NCBI GenBank assembly: GCA_902480035.1
Contig: CABSRC010000007.1
Span: 1 to 26,570, forward strand
DNA length: 26,570 bases
Reading direction: 5' to 3'
Source: an uncultured Streptococcus sp.
GTDB taxonomy: Bacteria > Bacillota > Bacilli > Lactobacillales > Streptococcaceae
The notes under the pieces: generated by a model
Databases searched by the model: none
The model's input: only the letters and a program-made list of their open reading frames with translations
What the model was told of the DNA's origin: nothing
Translations under genes and position numbers: made by a program
Shown: in pieces, positions 7,535-15,015 of the stretch
Layout of the letters: the number at the start of each line of letters is the position of its first letter
Position numbering within the stretch: the first letter of the stretch is position 1

Positions 7535-8878
7535 CTATGATGCAAGAAGCTGATGACTGGCTTTGTGATAGGTAAACCAAAGTTGAAGGGTCATTGGAAC
7601 CCAAATGAGAGGCTCGCAAAGAATGACTCCTATATAGCCTGTATGAGGGATAATGAAAAATACAAAGAGAATTTTTCCTGTTAACTCGATAAAGCTAGAA
7701 ATCAAAGGGGTCAATTTTCGGCCGATACCTTGGAGGGAATTCCCTAAAATCAAGAGGCATCCTAAGACCGGATAGAAGCAGGAGCTGATTTGCAGATAGA
7801 GACTGGCATTTGCGATCAAGTAGGGATTGGTTGATCCAGATATGAGGCTTGTCAAGAAGGGGCTTGTAAAGAAGAGGAGGATGGCAACAATGATCGACCA
7901 AACGAAGGAGAGGAGACAAGCTTGTTTAACGCCTTTTTGAATGCGTCGGAATTGTTTGGCACCAAAGTTTTGCGAGGTAAAGGTCGTCATACTAGTGGAA
8001 ATAGCAGCCATTGGTAGGAGGGCAAAGGACATGATCCGACGCGCTGAGATATGAGCACTAATGATGGTCATTCCAAGCTTATTGATAGCTGATTGTAAGA
8101 TGACTGTTCCGATAGAGACAATAGAAGACATGAGCCCCATGGTAAATCCCTGACTGATTAAGTCCTGATAGAGCCTTTGATCCCAAACAAAATCGTTGCG
8201 ATTTGGCAGGAGGAAAGGCACTTTTTTGCGAATATAAAAGAAACAAAGAAGTGCAGAGAAACTTTGCGCAATAATGGTCGCAATCCCAGCGGATTGGACT
8301 CCGAGATGGAGTTGGGTAATAAAATAAAGATCAAGAAGAATATTGAGAACGGCAGCGATAATCAAGAAGTAGAGTGCCGCTAAGCTATCGCCAACCGCTC
8401 GAAGAAGTCCGGCACAAAGATTATAGGCAAAGGTCACAGCTACACCATTGACAATAGTGGAGATATAGAGATAGGACTGAGCTATAATAGCTGGTGGGGT
8501 CCCTAAAAACTGGAGAAGGGGATAAAGACCCACAACACCAATAGATATCACGAAGAGACTGAGGATGCCGCCAATAACAGCAGTTGCTGCGACAGATTTT
8601 CGTAATTGGTCATCGTTTTTAGCTCCATAATTTCTCGCGATAATGATGCCCATCCCATTTCCAACACCGACAGCAAATCCAACAATCAAATCAAAAATAG
8701 CAGAGGTCGCCCCAACGGCTGCCAATGATTTTTGACCTAAAAATCGTCCTACAATCATGACATCCGAAGTATTGTAGAGTTGTTGGAAGATATTGGATAA
8801 AAGAATAGGAAAGGCAAAACTTAAAAGAGTAGGTAAAATAGGACCATCTATGAGGTCCACACGTTGAATTCTTTTCAT
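7535..8878 (-). CDS. MATE-family multidrug/Na+ efflux transporter
   Basis: This is an integral membrane cation-coupled exporter of the multidrug and toxic compound extrusion family. At 447 aa with about twelve hydrophobic segments it is full length. The N-terminal half has the typical PILLSNIFQQLYNTSDVMIV and FLGQKSLAAVGATS stretches, and the second half repeats the fold (SFTMGLMSSIVSIGTVILQS-like region). The substrate cannot be told from sequence. The start MKRIQRVDL at 8876-8878 is the only nearby Met; it has no Shine-Dalgarno and a -10 hexamer 6 nt upstream, so the mRNA is predicted to be leaderless. Confidence 0.9.
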   Translation of the reverse strand: MKRIQRVDLIDGPILPTLLSFAFPILLSNIFQQLYNTSDVMIVGRFLGQKSLAAVGATSAIFDLIVGFAVGVGNGMGIIIARNYGAKNDDQLRKSVAATAVIGGILSLFVISIGVVGLYPLLQFLGTPPAIIAQSYLYISTIVNGVAVTFAYNLCAGLLRAVGDSLAALYFLIIAAVLNILLDLYFITQLHLGVQSAGIATIIAQSFSALLCFFYIRKKVPFLLPNRNDFVWDQRLYQDLISQGFTMGLMSSIVSIGTVILQSAINKLGMTIISAHISARRIMSFALLPMAAISTSMTTFTSQNFGAKQFRRIQKGVKQACLLSFVWSIIVAILLFFTSPFLTSLISGSTNPYLIANASLYLQISSCFYPVLGCLLILGNSLQGIGRKLTPLISSFIELTGKILFVFFIIPHTGYIGVILCEPLIWVPMTLQLWFTYHKASHQLLAS

Positions 8879-8884
8879 AGTGCC

Positions 8885-8913
8885 ATTATACCAACTTCAG
8901 TAACTAGCGACAA
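8885..8913 (-). promoter_or_regulatory. MATE gene promoter, leaderless arrangement
   Basis: On the minus strand, -35 TTGTCG (8908-8913), a 17-bp spacer and an extended -10 TGGTATAAT (hexamer 8885-8890) are present. Six nt (GGCACT) separate the -10 from the ATG. Confidence 0.75.
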
Positions 8914-8923
8914 GCATCAGTAG

Positions 8924-8952
8924 TTGAATCCCCTTACATTTTTTGATATAAT
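8924..8952 (+). promoter_or_regulatory. Promoter of the GNAT gene
   Basis: -35 TTGAAT (8924-8929), a 17-bp spacer and -10 TATAAT (8947-8952) precede an AAGGAGG Shine-Dalgarno ahead of the ATG at 8974. It diverges from the MATE promoter and lies immediately beside it. Confidence 0.8.
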
Positions 8953-8973
8953 CGTGTCAGAAAAGGAGGCCAT

Positions 8974-9528
8974 ATGAGCTTAACGAGCCAATTAATCACT
9001 GAAACGTTCCCAGATTTGGATAAGGTTGAAAGGCTGAATATCGAAGCATTTCCAGAAGAAGAGCGTGTTCCTTTATCAGAATTTTTACGCTATACGGACA
9101 ATGACGATGCCAATTTCTTTGCTTTTTATAACGAGGAAGAATTTGTCGGATTTGCTTTTTCAATCTATAATCAGAAAGCTTTTTATGTCAGTTTCTTTGC
9201 CATTATGCCACATTTAAGAAGCCACGGATATGGTCAAGAAATCATTGAAAAATTGGTGGAATTTTACCAAAGGACCATGATTCTTGAAGTGGAACGTTTA
9301 GATGAAGAATGCGACAATATAGAGCAGCGTCAGTCTCGGATGGATTTCTATAAGCGAAATGGATTTAAAACTGCTAATGCTTTTTTAGAATACGATGATC
9401 TGAGTTTTGAGATTCTTTATCGAGGCGATCAATTTGATGAAGAGGCTTATCGGGACATCTTCCATAAACTGCAAGCAGAGAATTACTTTGATTTCCGTAT
9501 TGAATACCGACGCTTCAGTGATCATTAG
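8974..9528 (+). CDS. GNAT-family N-acetyltransferase
   Basis: This is a 184-aa soluble acetyltransferase of the Gcn5-related fold; the acceptor is unknown. The acetyl-CoA-binding motif A is visible as FAIMPHLRSHGYGQEII (about residues 75-91, with R-x-x-G-x-G), preceded by the FVGFAFSIYNQKAFYVS beta strands. The ...RMDFYKRNGFK (about 125-135) motif is typical of GNAT C termini. A strong AAGGAGG and a good promoter support the start. It is monocistronic, closed by a terminator shared with the next, convergent gene. Confidence 0.88.
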   Translation: MSLTSQLITETFPDLDKVERLNIEAFPEEERVPLSEFLRYTDNDDANFFAFYNEEEFVGFAFSIYNQKAFYVSFFAIMPHLRSHGYGQEIIEKLVEFYQRTMILEVERLDEECDNIEQRQSRMDFYKRNGFKTANAFLEYDDLSFEILYRGDQFDEEAYRDIFHKLQAENYFDFRIEYRRFSDH

Positions 9529-9537
9529 ACATGATAT

Positions 9538-9573
9538 AAAAAAGTTCTCAGCTAATTTGCAGAGAACTTTTTT
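9538..9573. terminator. Bidirectional terminator
   Basis: A perfect 12-bp stem AAAAAAGTTCTC (9538-9549) / GAGAACTTTTTT (9562-9573) serves the GNAT gene (+) and the YdcF-like gene (-). Confidence 0.9.
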
Positions 9574-9575
9574 GG

Positions 9576-10598
9576 TTAGTAAATAAAGAAATAGTTCACG
9601 ATACTCATGATTTGTGAAAAGAACCAAGGCAGAAATAGAAAAGCTAAGAAAGCAGCATGCCATTTCCAATAGAGAGAAACTAGCCCAACCGTTTCTCGGA
9701 TCCAAGCCGATGGGAGATAATAAAAAGCTGTTTTTGAACCGACACTGCGTCCAGGGATTTTTAATCGTCTCATAAAGACACCAGCCCTAAGAGCGTGAAA
9801 GGAATTGGTCACCACAAGGACACTCTTTCCTAGTCCTTGATCTTCAAGAATAGCCTTGCTAAAGGTCAGATTCTCAAAAGTCGTTCGAGAAAGATTCTCA
9901 ATCAAAATGTCTTCCTGTGGTACACCCTGTTCCATCAGGTAGTTTGCCATAGCTTCCGCCTCTGAGATTAACTCATCAGCACCTTGTCCACCAGAAACAA
10001 TTAGTTTTGGTCGTCCCTCAAACTGCTCATAGATAGTCTTTGCTTTAGTTAGACGCTGGGCTAGAAGTGGTGGGACTTTATCCCCAATCAAACCTGAGCC
10101 AAGGACGATAATAGCATCCGGCTCTTTACGAACGGGGAAGAAATTGCAAAAAGTCCCATATAAAACATAAGAAAGATAAAGAAAAGTCGAGTAAAAGAGG
10201 GCAAAGTCTGTTGGGTAAATCAAGAGATCTTTCCCTGGGAAATAAGGAAGGAAGTGAAGTGCTAAGGCGCCTATAATAAAGATCCCATATAGGAGTGAGA
10301 GGAGGTTAGCCAACCTTTTGCCTTCAAAAGATATCATTTGACGACCGTTAAAAAGAAGAAAAACAGTTGAGAAAATAATACTGAGTAAAACAAGAATAGC
10401 AAGTACTGAAAAGATAATGATGGCAACCTTTTGGTTAAACCAGAGCTCCGTACGAACAACTAGTAGAAGGGCAGAAATCAGGAGGAAAAGGCCTAAGCTT
10501 ACTGAAAAGAGGTAAGCATTGATAAGTCTTCTGCGGTCGTTCATAAAGAAAAATAATAAAATGGTAGCTGGAACCAACCAGAATATATTTAGAAACAT
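9576..10598 (-). CDS. YdcF/SanA-like membrane protein (DUF218 domain)
   Basis: This 340-aa protein has about five to six N-terminal hydrophobic segments followed by a DUF218 (YdcF/SanA/ElyC-like) domain. Domain hallmarks are PDAIIVLGSGLIGDKVPP (start of domain), the AQRLTKAKTIYE helix, LIVSGGQGADELISEAEAM, and VVTNSFHALRAGVFMRRL. One more hydrophobic stretch lies at the C terminus. The family is linked to envelope functions in other bacteria, but the exact reaction is not established. The start is ATG 10596-10598, with TAGGAG 6 nt upstream; an upstream reading from 10676 lacks a ribosome-binding site and crosses the likely promoter. Confidence 0.85.
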   Translation of the reverse strand: MFLNIFWLVPATILLFFFMNDRRRLINAYLFSVSLGLFLLISALLLVVRTELWFNQKVAIIIFSVLAILVLLSIIFSTVFLLFNGRQMISFEGKRLANLLSLLYGIFIIGALALHFLPYFPGKDLLIYPTDFALFYSTFLYLSYVLYGTFCNFFPVRKEPDAIIVLGSGLIGDKVPPLLAQRLTKAKTIYEQFEGRPKLIVSGGQGADELISEAEAMANYLMEQGVPQEDILIENLSRTTFENLTFSKAILEDQGLGKSVLVVTNSFHALRAGVFMRRLKIPGRSVGSKTAFYYLPSAWIRETVGLVSLYWKWHAAFLAFLFLPWFFSQIMSIVNYFFIY

Positions 10599-10733
10599 GA
10601 TGACTCCTAGATGTAGTAGTAGTTTAATTGTAACACAATTGGCTAAAATGTGCTTATGAACTCCACAATCGTTCAATGTTGTTAAAAGCCTTAACTGCTA
10701 ATTGAGAAAATCAATAGATTCAGAAAAAAGGAA

Positions 10734-10788
10734 TTGCCGTGGTGGATAAAAGCTGTTATACTGGATAAGATTGAAAAATGTAAAGGAG
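10734..10788 (+). promoter_or_regulatory. brnQ promoter and ribosome binding site
   Basis: -35 TTGCCG (10734-10739), a 17-bp spacer and an extended -10 TGTTATACT (hexamer 10757-10762) are followed by AAAGGAG (10782-10788) ahead of the ATG at 10794. A TTCAGAAAA core just upstream is reminiscent of a CodY box but matches only about 10 of 15 positions, so it is weak. Confidence 0.75.
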
Positions 10789-10793
10789 AACAC

Positions 10794-12113
10794 ATGTTAC
10801 GAAAAGGTTCCTTAACAGGTTTGCTGTTATTTGGTATTTTCTTCGGTGCAGGGAATTTGATCTTTCCACCTGCGCTAGGTGCCCAGTCGGGTAGCCATTT
10901 TTGGCCGGCTATTGCTGGATTTGTCTTATCAGGAGTAGGGATTGCGATTATCACCTTGATTATTGGGACACTCAATCCTAAAGGGTATATCCATGAGATT
11001 TCACGAAAAATTGCTCCTTGGTTTGCCATCGTTTATCTGGTAGCCTTGTATCTGTCTATTGGTCCCTTCTTTGCTATTCCAAGAACGGCTACTGTTTCAT
11101 ACGAAGTTGGGATTGCCCCCTTGTTAGGAAATGCCAATGGAGGACTTGGTCTCTTCATTTTTACCTTGATTTATTTCTGTTTAGCCTATTTGATTGCCTT
11201 GTATCCTTCTAAAATCTTAGATAGTATTGGTCGGATTTTAACACCTGTCTTTGCTATCTTGATCGTTGTACTCGTTGTCCTTGGTGCTCTCAAGTACAGC
11301 GGACACGCGCCTCAAGTGGCAACAGAAGCCTACCAAGCATCTGCCTTTGGTCAAGGTTTCCTTGAAGGGTATAACACCTTGGATGCCTTGGCATCTGTCG
11401 CCTTTAGCGTCATCGCAGTGACTACTCTTAATCAGCTTGGTTTCACCAGCAAAAAAGAATACATTAAAACGATCTGGATTGTTGGTATCGTTGTAGCCAT
11501 TGGCTTTAGTATTTTGTATATTGGATTGGGTTATCTTGGAAATCATTTCCCAATTCCAGCAGAAGTGATGGCTTCCGATGCCAATAAGGGTGTTTATGTC
11601 CTCTCAGAAGCAACCAAGGCTATCTTCGGCCCAGTTGCTCAAATTTTCCTTGCAGGTATGGTAACGGTGACTTGCTTTACCACAACAGCAGGTTTGATCG
11701 TATCGACAGGGGAATTCTTCCATAACACTTTCCCTAAAATTTCTTACAAGGTCTATGCAACTCTTTTTACCTTGATTGGATTCTCCATTGCCAATCTTGG
11801 TTTGAGTGCCATTATTGCCTATTCATTGCCTGTCTTGATGATCCTCTATCCAATCACGATTACTATTGTGTTGATTGTGATTGTAAATAAATTTACTCAA
11901 CTATCAAAACCAGGGATGCAATTGACTATTTTCTTAGTTAGCTTGGTTGCGTTTGGAGACGTTCTGGCAAGTACCTTTAAACTTGCAGGTCTAGCAAACA
12001 TCATTAAGCACTTGCCGTTTGCTGCCCAATCCCTCCCATGGTTACTACCAGCAGTCGTTGGTATTGTCCTTGCTCTGTTCTTGCCCAATAAACAAAGTGC
12101 AGAAGAAGAATAA
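10794..12113 (+). CDS. brnQ: Branched-chain amino acid:cation symporter
   Basis: This importer of leucine, isoleucine and valine belongs to the LIVCS family. The 439-aa protein has about twelve hydrophobic segments. The N-terminal family signature LFGIFFGAGNLIFPPALG is present at about residues 11-28, followed by AIPRTATVSYEVGI (about 90-103) and an internal second-half repeat. The start at 10794 is set by AAAGGAG and the promoter; the reading can be extended to 10734 but would then overlap the -35. It is monocistronic with its own terminator. Confidence 0.95.
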   Translation: MLRKGSLTGLLLFGIFFGAGNLIFPPALGAQSGSHFWPAIAGFVLSGVGIAIITLIIGTLNPKGYIHEISRKIAPWFAIVYLVALYLSIGPFFAIPRTATVSYEVGIAPLLGNANGGLGLFIFTLIYFCLAYLIALYPSKILDSIGRILTPVFAILIVVLVVLGALKYSGHAPQVATEAYQASAFGQGFLEGYNTLDALASVAFSVIAVTTLNQLGFTSKKEYIKTIWIVGIVVAIGFSILYIGLGYLGNHFPIPAEVMASDANKGVYVLSEATKAIFGPVAQIFLAGMVTVTCFTTTAGLIVSTGEFFHNTFPKISYKVYATLFTLIGFSIANLGLSAIIAYSLPVLMILYPITITIVLIVIVNKFTQLSKPGMQLTIFLVSLVAFGDVLASTFKLAGLANIIKHLPFAAQSLPWLLPAVVGIVLALFLPNKQSAEEE

Positions 12114-12123
12114 GATTTACTAG

Positions 12124-12157
12124 AAACTCTAAAGTTCCCCGCTTTAGAGTTTTTTTA
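12124..12157 (+). terminator. brnQ terminator
   Basis: An 11-bp stem AAACTCTAAAG (12124-12134) / CTTTAGAGTTT (12142-12152) with a C-rich 7-nt loop is followed by a T-run. Confidence 0.9.
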
Positions 12158-12229
12158 TTTTGAAACTAGTACCTAAATAGTTTCTTTAAATACAAACCGT
12201 AGCAAAAATTTTTAATTTAAGGAATGGCA

Positions 12230-12238
12230 TGTTATACT
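12230..12238 (+). promoter_or_regulatory. ccdA promoter, extended -10
   Basis: TGTTATACT (hexamer 12233-12238) lies upstream of ccdA. The sequence at the -35 distance (TTTTAA) is weak. ACGGAG precedes the ATG at 12270. Confidence 0.6.
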
Positions 12239-12269
12239 ATTTCTAACATATCAATATACGGAGCATTTT

Positions 12270-12977
12270 ATGAATCAAATCGTTTTCTCCTTCACTGTCT
12301 TTCTGGCAGGGATTCTCTCCTTTTTCTCTCCCTGTGTCTTTCCTTTGCTCCCGGTCTACATTGGCGTTTTGCTAGGAAGTGATCAGGAAAAATCCGTTCA
12401 GATTTTTGGGAAAAAGATACGCTGGCATGGCATCGTTAAGACCTTGTGTTTTATCGCAGGTATTTCTGTTATTTTCCTTATCATAGGTTTCGGAGCTGGC
12501 TTATTGGGGCAGGTTATGTATACCAACTGGTTCCGCTACGTTATGGGAGCGCTGATCATTATCCTTGGTCTTCATCAGATGGAAGTCTTTCATTTTCATT
12601 TCCTTGAGAAGCAAAAATCAGTAGATTTTGGAGCCAACAAACAGAAGAATGAGTTGTTTTCAGCCTTTCTTCTTGGTCTTGGCTTTAGTTTTGGTTGGAC
12701 GCCTTGCATTGGCCCTGTATTAGGATCGGTTCTTGCATTAGCAGCATCCAATGGTCAAGATGCCGTCATGGGTGCTCTCTATCTCTTTATCTATACATTA
12801 GGGATGGCTATTCCATTTTTACTTTTGGCCTTAGCGTCTGGGATTGTTCTCCCATACTTTAATCGTCTAAAACCCCATCTCTTATTACTGAAGAAGATTG
12901 GTGGCTTGATCATCATCATTATGGGGATTTTGTTACTCTTGGGACAATTGAATAGCTTGTCTGCTATCTTTTCATAA
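12270..12977 (+). CDS. ccdA: CcdA/DsbD-beta-like membrane thiol-disulfide electron carrier
   Basis: This membrane protein passes reducing equivalents from cytosolic thioredoxin to an extracytoplasmic thiol protein. The 235-aa length and about six hydrophobic segments fit CcdA. The two membrane-embedded redox cysteines are in FSPCVFPLLPVY (about residues 20-31) and GWTPCIGPVLGS (about 146-157). The next gene, 22 nt downstream, encodes a TlpA-like lipoprotein that is the expected partner. Pneumococcal CcdA-Etrx pairs supply electrons to surface methionine sulfoxide reductase; no msrAB gene follows here. Confidence 0.93.
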   Translation: MNQIVFSFTVFLAGILSFFSPCVFPLLPVYIGVLLGSDQEKSVQIFGKKIRWHGIVKTLCFIAGISVIFLIIGFGAGLLGQVMYTNWFRYVMGALIIILGLHQMEVFHFHFLEKQKSVDFGANKQKNELFSAFLLGLGFSFGWTPCIGPVLGSVLALAASNGQDAVMGALYLFIYTLGMAIPFLLLALASGIVLPYFNRLKPHLLLLKKIGGLIIIIMGILLLLGQLNSLSAIFS

Positions 12978-12999
12978 ATCAAATGGAGGTATTATACCT

Positions 13000-13569
13000 A
13001 TGAAATTTATCAAATATACGTGTTTTTCAATCCTCTCAATCGCTTTACTGTCTGCTTGTTCGATGGAGCAATCAAGTGAGAGTGGTATGAACAATATGAG
13101 CAATCAAACCATGACCAACACAACCTCAAGTAAACATCCCTTAGTAGGAAAAGAAGCGAGTGACTTTGAGCTAAAGGATATGAAGGGGAACACGGTTAAA
13201 CTTTCAGACTACAGAGGTAAAAAGGTTTACTTGAAATTCTGGGCGACTTGGTGTGGTCCTTGTCGCCAAAGCATGCCTGAACTCAATAAATTAGTTGAAG
13301 AAAAGGACCGGGACTTTGAAATTCTGACCATTATGGCACCAGGACTCCAAGGTGAAAAAACAGAGGAAGAATTCGTCAAATGGTTTGATCAACAAGATTA
13401 CAAGTCAGTACCGGTCTTGTACAATCCAGACGGTTCTTCATTTGCAGATTATCAAGTTCGCTCTATTCCTACAGAAGTCTTTATAGATAGCCACGGAAAA
13501 ATTGGACATGTCCAATTAGGGGCTATTTCAAACGAAGATGCTAAGAAGATTATCAAAGAGTTAAAATAA
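13000..13569 (+). CDS. TlpA-like thioredoxin lipoprotein (Etrx type)
   Basis: This 189-aa surface-anchored thioredoxin has an N-terminal lipoprotein signal with lipobox LLSAC (Cys20). A short Met/Ser/Asn/Thr-rich linker (about residues 21-46) follows, then an AhpC/TSA-like thioredoxin domain with WCGPC (about 85-89) and the cis-Pro loop SIPTEVF. It is probably reduced by the CcdA encoded just upstream and in turn reduces surface targets such as methionine sulfoxide reductase or client disulfides. The linker has five Met in about 15 residues, which is unusual. Start ATG13000 has GGAGG upstream. Confidence 0.92.
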   Translation: MKFIKYTCFSILSIALLSACSMEQSSESGMNNMSNQTMTNTTSSKHPLVGKEASDFELKDMKGNTVKLSDYRGKKVYLKFWATWCGPCRQSMPELNKLVEEKDRDFEILTIMAPGLQGEKTEEEFVKWFDQQDYKSVPVLYNPDGSSFADYQVRSIPTEVFIDSHGKIGHVQLGAISNEDAKKIIKELK

Positions 13570-13571
13570 AA

Positions 13572-13746
13572 GAGGCTGGGACAAAAGTCCTAGCCTCTCA
13601 ATTGTCTTTGGATTGTCGAGCAAGACGCAGTGGTTGAGTGGGCTCTACTACGCTGATTTCATCAGCTTTTACAGCCCTACTCAACTGTGCGGAGGTGGGA
13701 CGACGAAATCGAATTCTAACGAATTACCGATTTCTGTCCCACTCTC
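13572..13746 (-). repeat. Complete 175-bp structured repeat, copy 3 (inverted)
   Basis: The reverse complement of 1786-1960, with scattered substitutions (for example in the stretch near the GTGGGAC end and in the CCAAAAATAA segment, here CCAAAGACAA). It fills the gap between the convergent TlpA-like gene and the flavin reductase, 2 nt after one stop and 6 nt before the other. The GAGGCTGGGAC/GTCCTAGCCTC hairpin at the left end would terminate the plus-strand operon, and the GTGGGAC/GTCCCAC hairpin faces the minus-strand operon. Confidence 0.9.
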
Positions 13747-13752
13747 TTTTTA

Positions 13753-14997
13753 TTAGTTGCTTGCACCAGAAGTGGCATCGGCATCTCCGTGCCCTCCGTC
13801 ACCATGTCCTCCAGCATCAGAAGCACCAGAAGTTGCATCTGCACTACCGTGTCCACCAGCAGGAGCAAATGGACCGCTTCCGCCAACTAGACGTTGTCCT
13901 GTTGTTTGTAGGTACCAGTCCAACCATGGTTTGAAGTTGAAGACGATCTCATTGATACCAGCGTATGAACCATCTTCATAGTACATAGCTTGGTAGTTGT
14001 GAGTGTTGATCACGCCTTCAGGAGATCCTGGAACAATAGTCCGAACATAGTCTTGGTTACCGTTACGAAGGGTACCAATCACCCATTCCACGTTTTTCAT
14101 ACGTGCTGGTGGTAGGGAGCCGTGAACGGTTGACATCCGGCTTCCTGATTGAGGTGGCACGCGTTTGGCAAACATGGTATCAGGATCTTGATGGGCATTA
14201 TTGTAGTAGAGGAATTGGTTGTTATCATCGGCATAGGTCAATTCAAATGGCATAGCCTTTAAGAACATATCAATTTGGTTAACGGTTAGGATACCGTGGT
14301 CGAGTTTGACATAGGTATCGCCAGAAACGGCACCAGTGATTTCAGCTACCTTTTCTACCCAATCTGGATCGTCAGGATCGACTTCAGTAACAGTTGTAGC
14401 GATTGGATGATTACAATCCAAGTCTTCTGGTTCAATTGGTTTTGGTTTTTTCAATTTCGATACAACCTCAACGTATTTCATAAAATTATCCAAGCAGGTT
14501 TCAAGGAATTTGACGGTTCCCTCGTTGATGATATTGCCGTTTTCGTCAAAAGCTTCTTTCGCTTTTCCTAGAAGGAATTCATTCCCTGGAAGAGTGTAAG
14601 CATTGACGCCTGGAGCATCAAGGATCTTACGGAGGTGAACCTGTGCGCGTGAAGTCCCTTGATCATAGTAAGAAGCACCGACGATCATAACCGGTTTGTT
14701 TTCAAATGGATGCACCTCGAAAGATAGCCATTCAAGAACAGACTTGAGAGCAGCAGAGATCGTATGGTTGTGCTCTGGAGTGGCAATGATAACACCATCT
14801 GCACGAGTGATTTTGTTATATAAAAGACGCAATTGGAAACTTTCGTCCCATTTTTCATCTTGGTTAAACATTGGAACTTCGTCGATTTCAAGAACTACCA
14901 ATTCAAATTTGATTTTAAATTGGCGGCGAATGAATTCCAAAAGTTTACGGTTATATGATTGATCGTAGTTCGATCCTACAAGTCCAACAAATTTCAT
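13753..14997 (-). CDS. NAD(P)H-dependent FMN reductase with PAS-like domain and predicted covalent-FMN tail
   Basis: This 414-aa protein has three parts. Residues 1-185 form an NADPH-dependent FMN reductase (flavodoxin-like) domain, with phosphate loop GSNYDQSYNRKL and the TPEHNHTIS loop (73-81). Residues about 235-360 resemble the PAS domain found at the C terminus of DUF438 proteins (LTVNQIDMFLKAMPFELTYA, then VHGSLPPARM in place of the usual CHPP). Residues 371-414 are a Gly/His/Asp/Ser tail containing DATSGAS twice (387-393 and 407-413). This fits the ApbE acceptor consensus D-x-x-S/T-G-A-T/S, so Ser393 and Ser413 are candidate FMN attachment sites. apbE is the first gene of the same operon. 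There is no signal peptide, so it is cytosolic. AGGAGA precedes the ATG. The natural electron acceptor is unknown. Confidence 0.85.
   Translation of the reverse strand: MKFVGLVGSNYDQSYNRKLLEFIRRQFKIKFELVVLEIDEVPMFNQDEKWDESFQLRLLYNKITRADGVIIATPEHNHTISAALKSVLEWLSFEVHPFENKPVMIVGASYYDQGTSRAQVHLRKILDAPGVNAYTLPGNEFLLGKAKEAFDENGNIINEGTVKFLETCLDNFMKYVEVVSKLKKPKPIEPEDLDCNHPIATTVTEVDPDDPDWVEKVAEITGAVSGDTYVKLDHGILTVNQIDMFLKAMPFELTYADDNNQFLYYNNAHQDPDTMFAKRVPPQSGSRMSTVHGSLPPARMKNVEWVIGTLRNGNQDYVRTIVPGSPEGVINTHNYQAMYYEDGSYAGINEIVFNFKPWLDWYLQTTGQRLVGGSGPFAPAGGHGSADATSGASDAGGHGDGGHGDADATSGASN
13756..13857 (-). repeat. Imperfect tandem repeat encoding two flavinylation-like motifs
   Basis: The coding sequence for residues 381-414 repeats with a 60-bp offset: GGHG-S/D-ADATSGAS-D/N occurs twice, separated by extra GGHGD units. 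Motif codons are at 13819-13839 and 13759-13779. Such repeats can gain or lose units between strains. Confidence 0.75.
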
Positions 14998-15015
14998 TCT
15001 TTTCTGTCTCCTATC

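Noticed and set aside
10715..10735. CodY box upstream of brnQ
   Set aside because: Only about 10 of 15 positions match; too weak to claim although brnQ is a usual CodY target.
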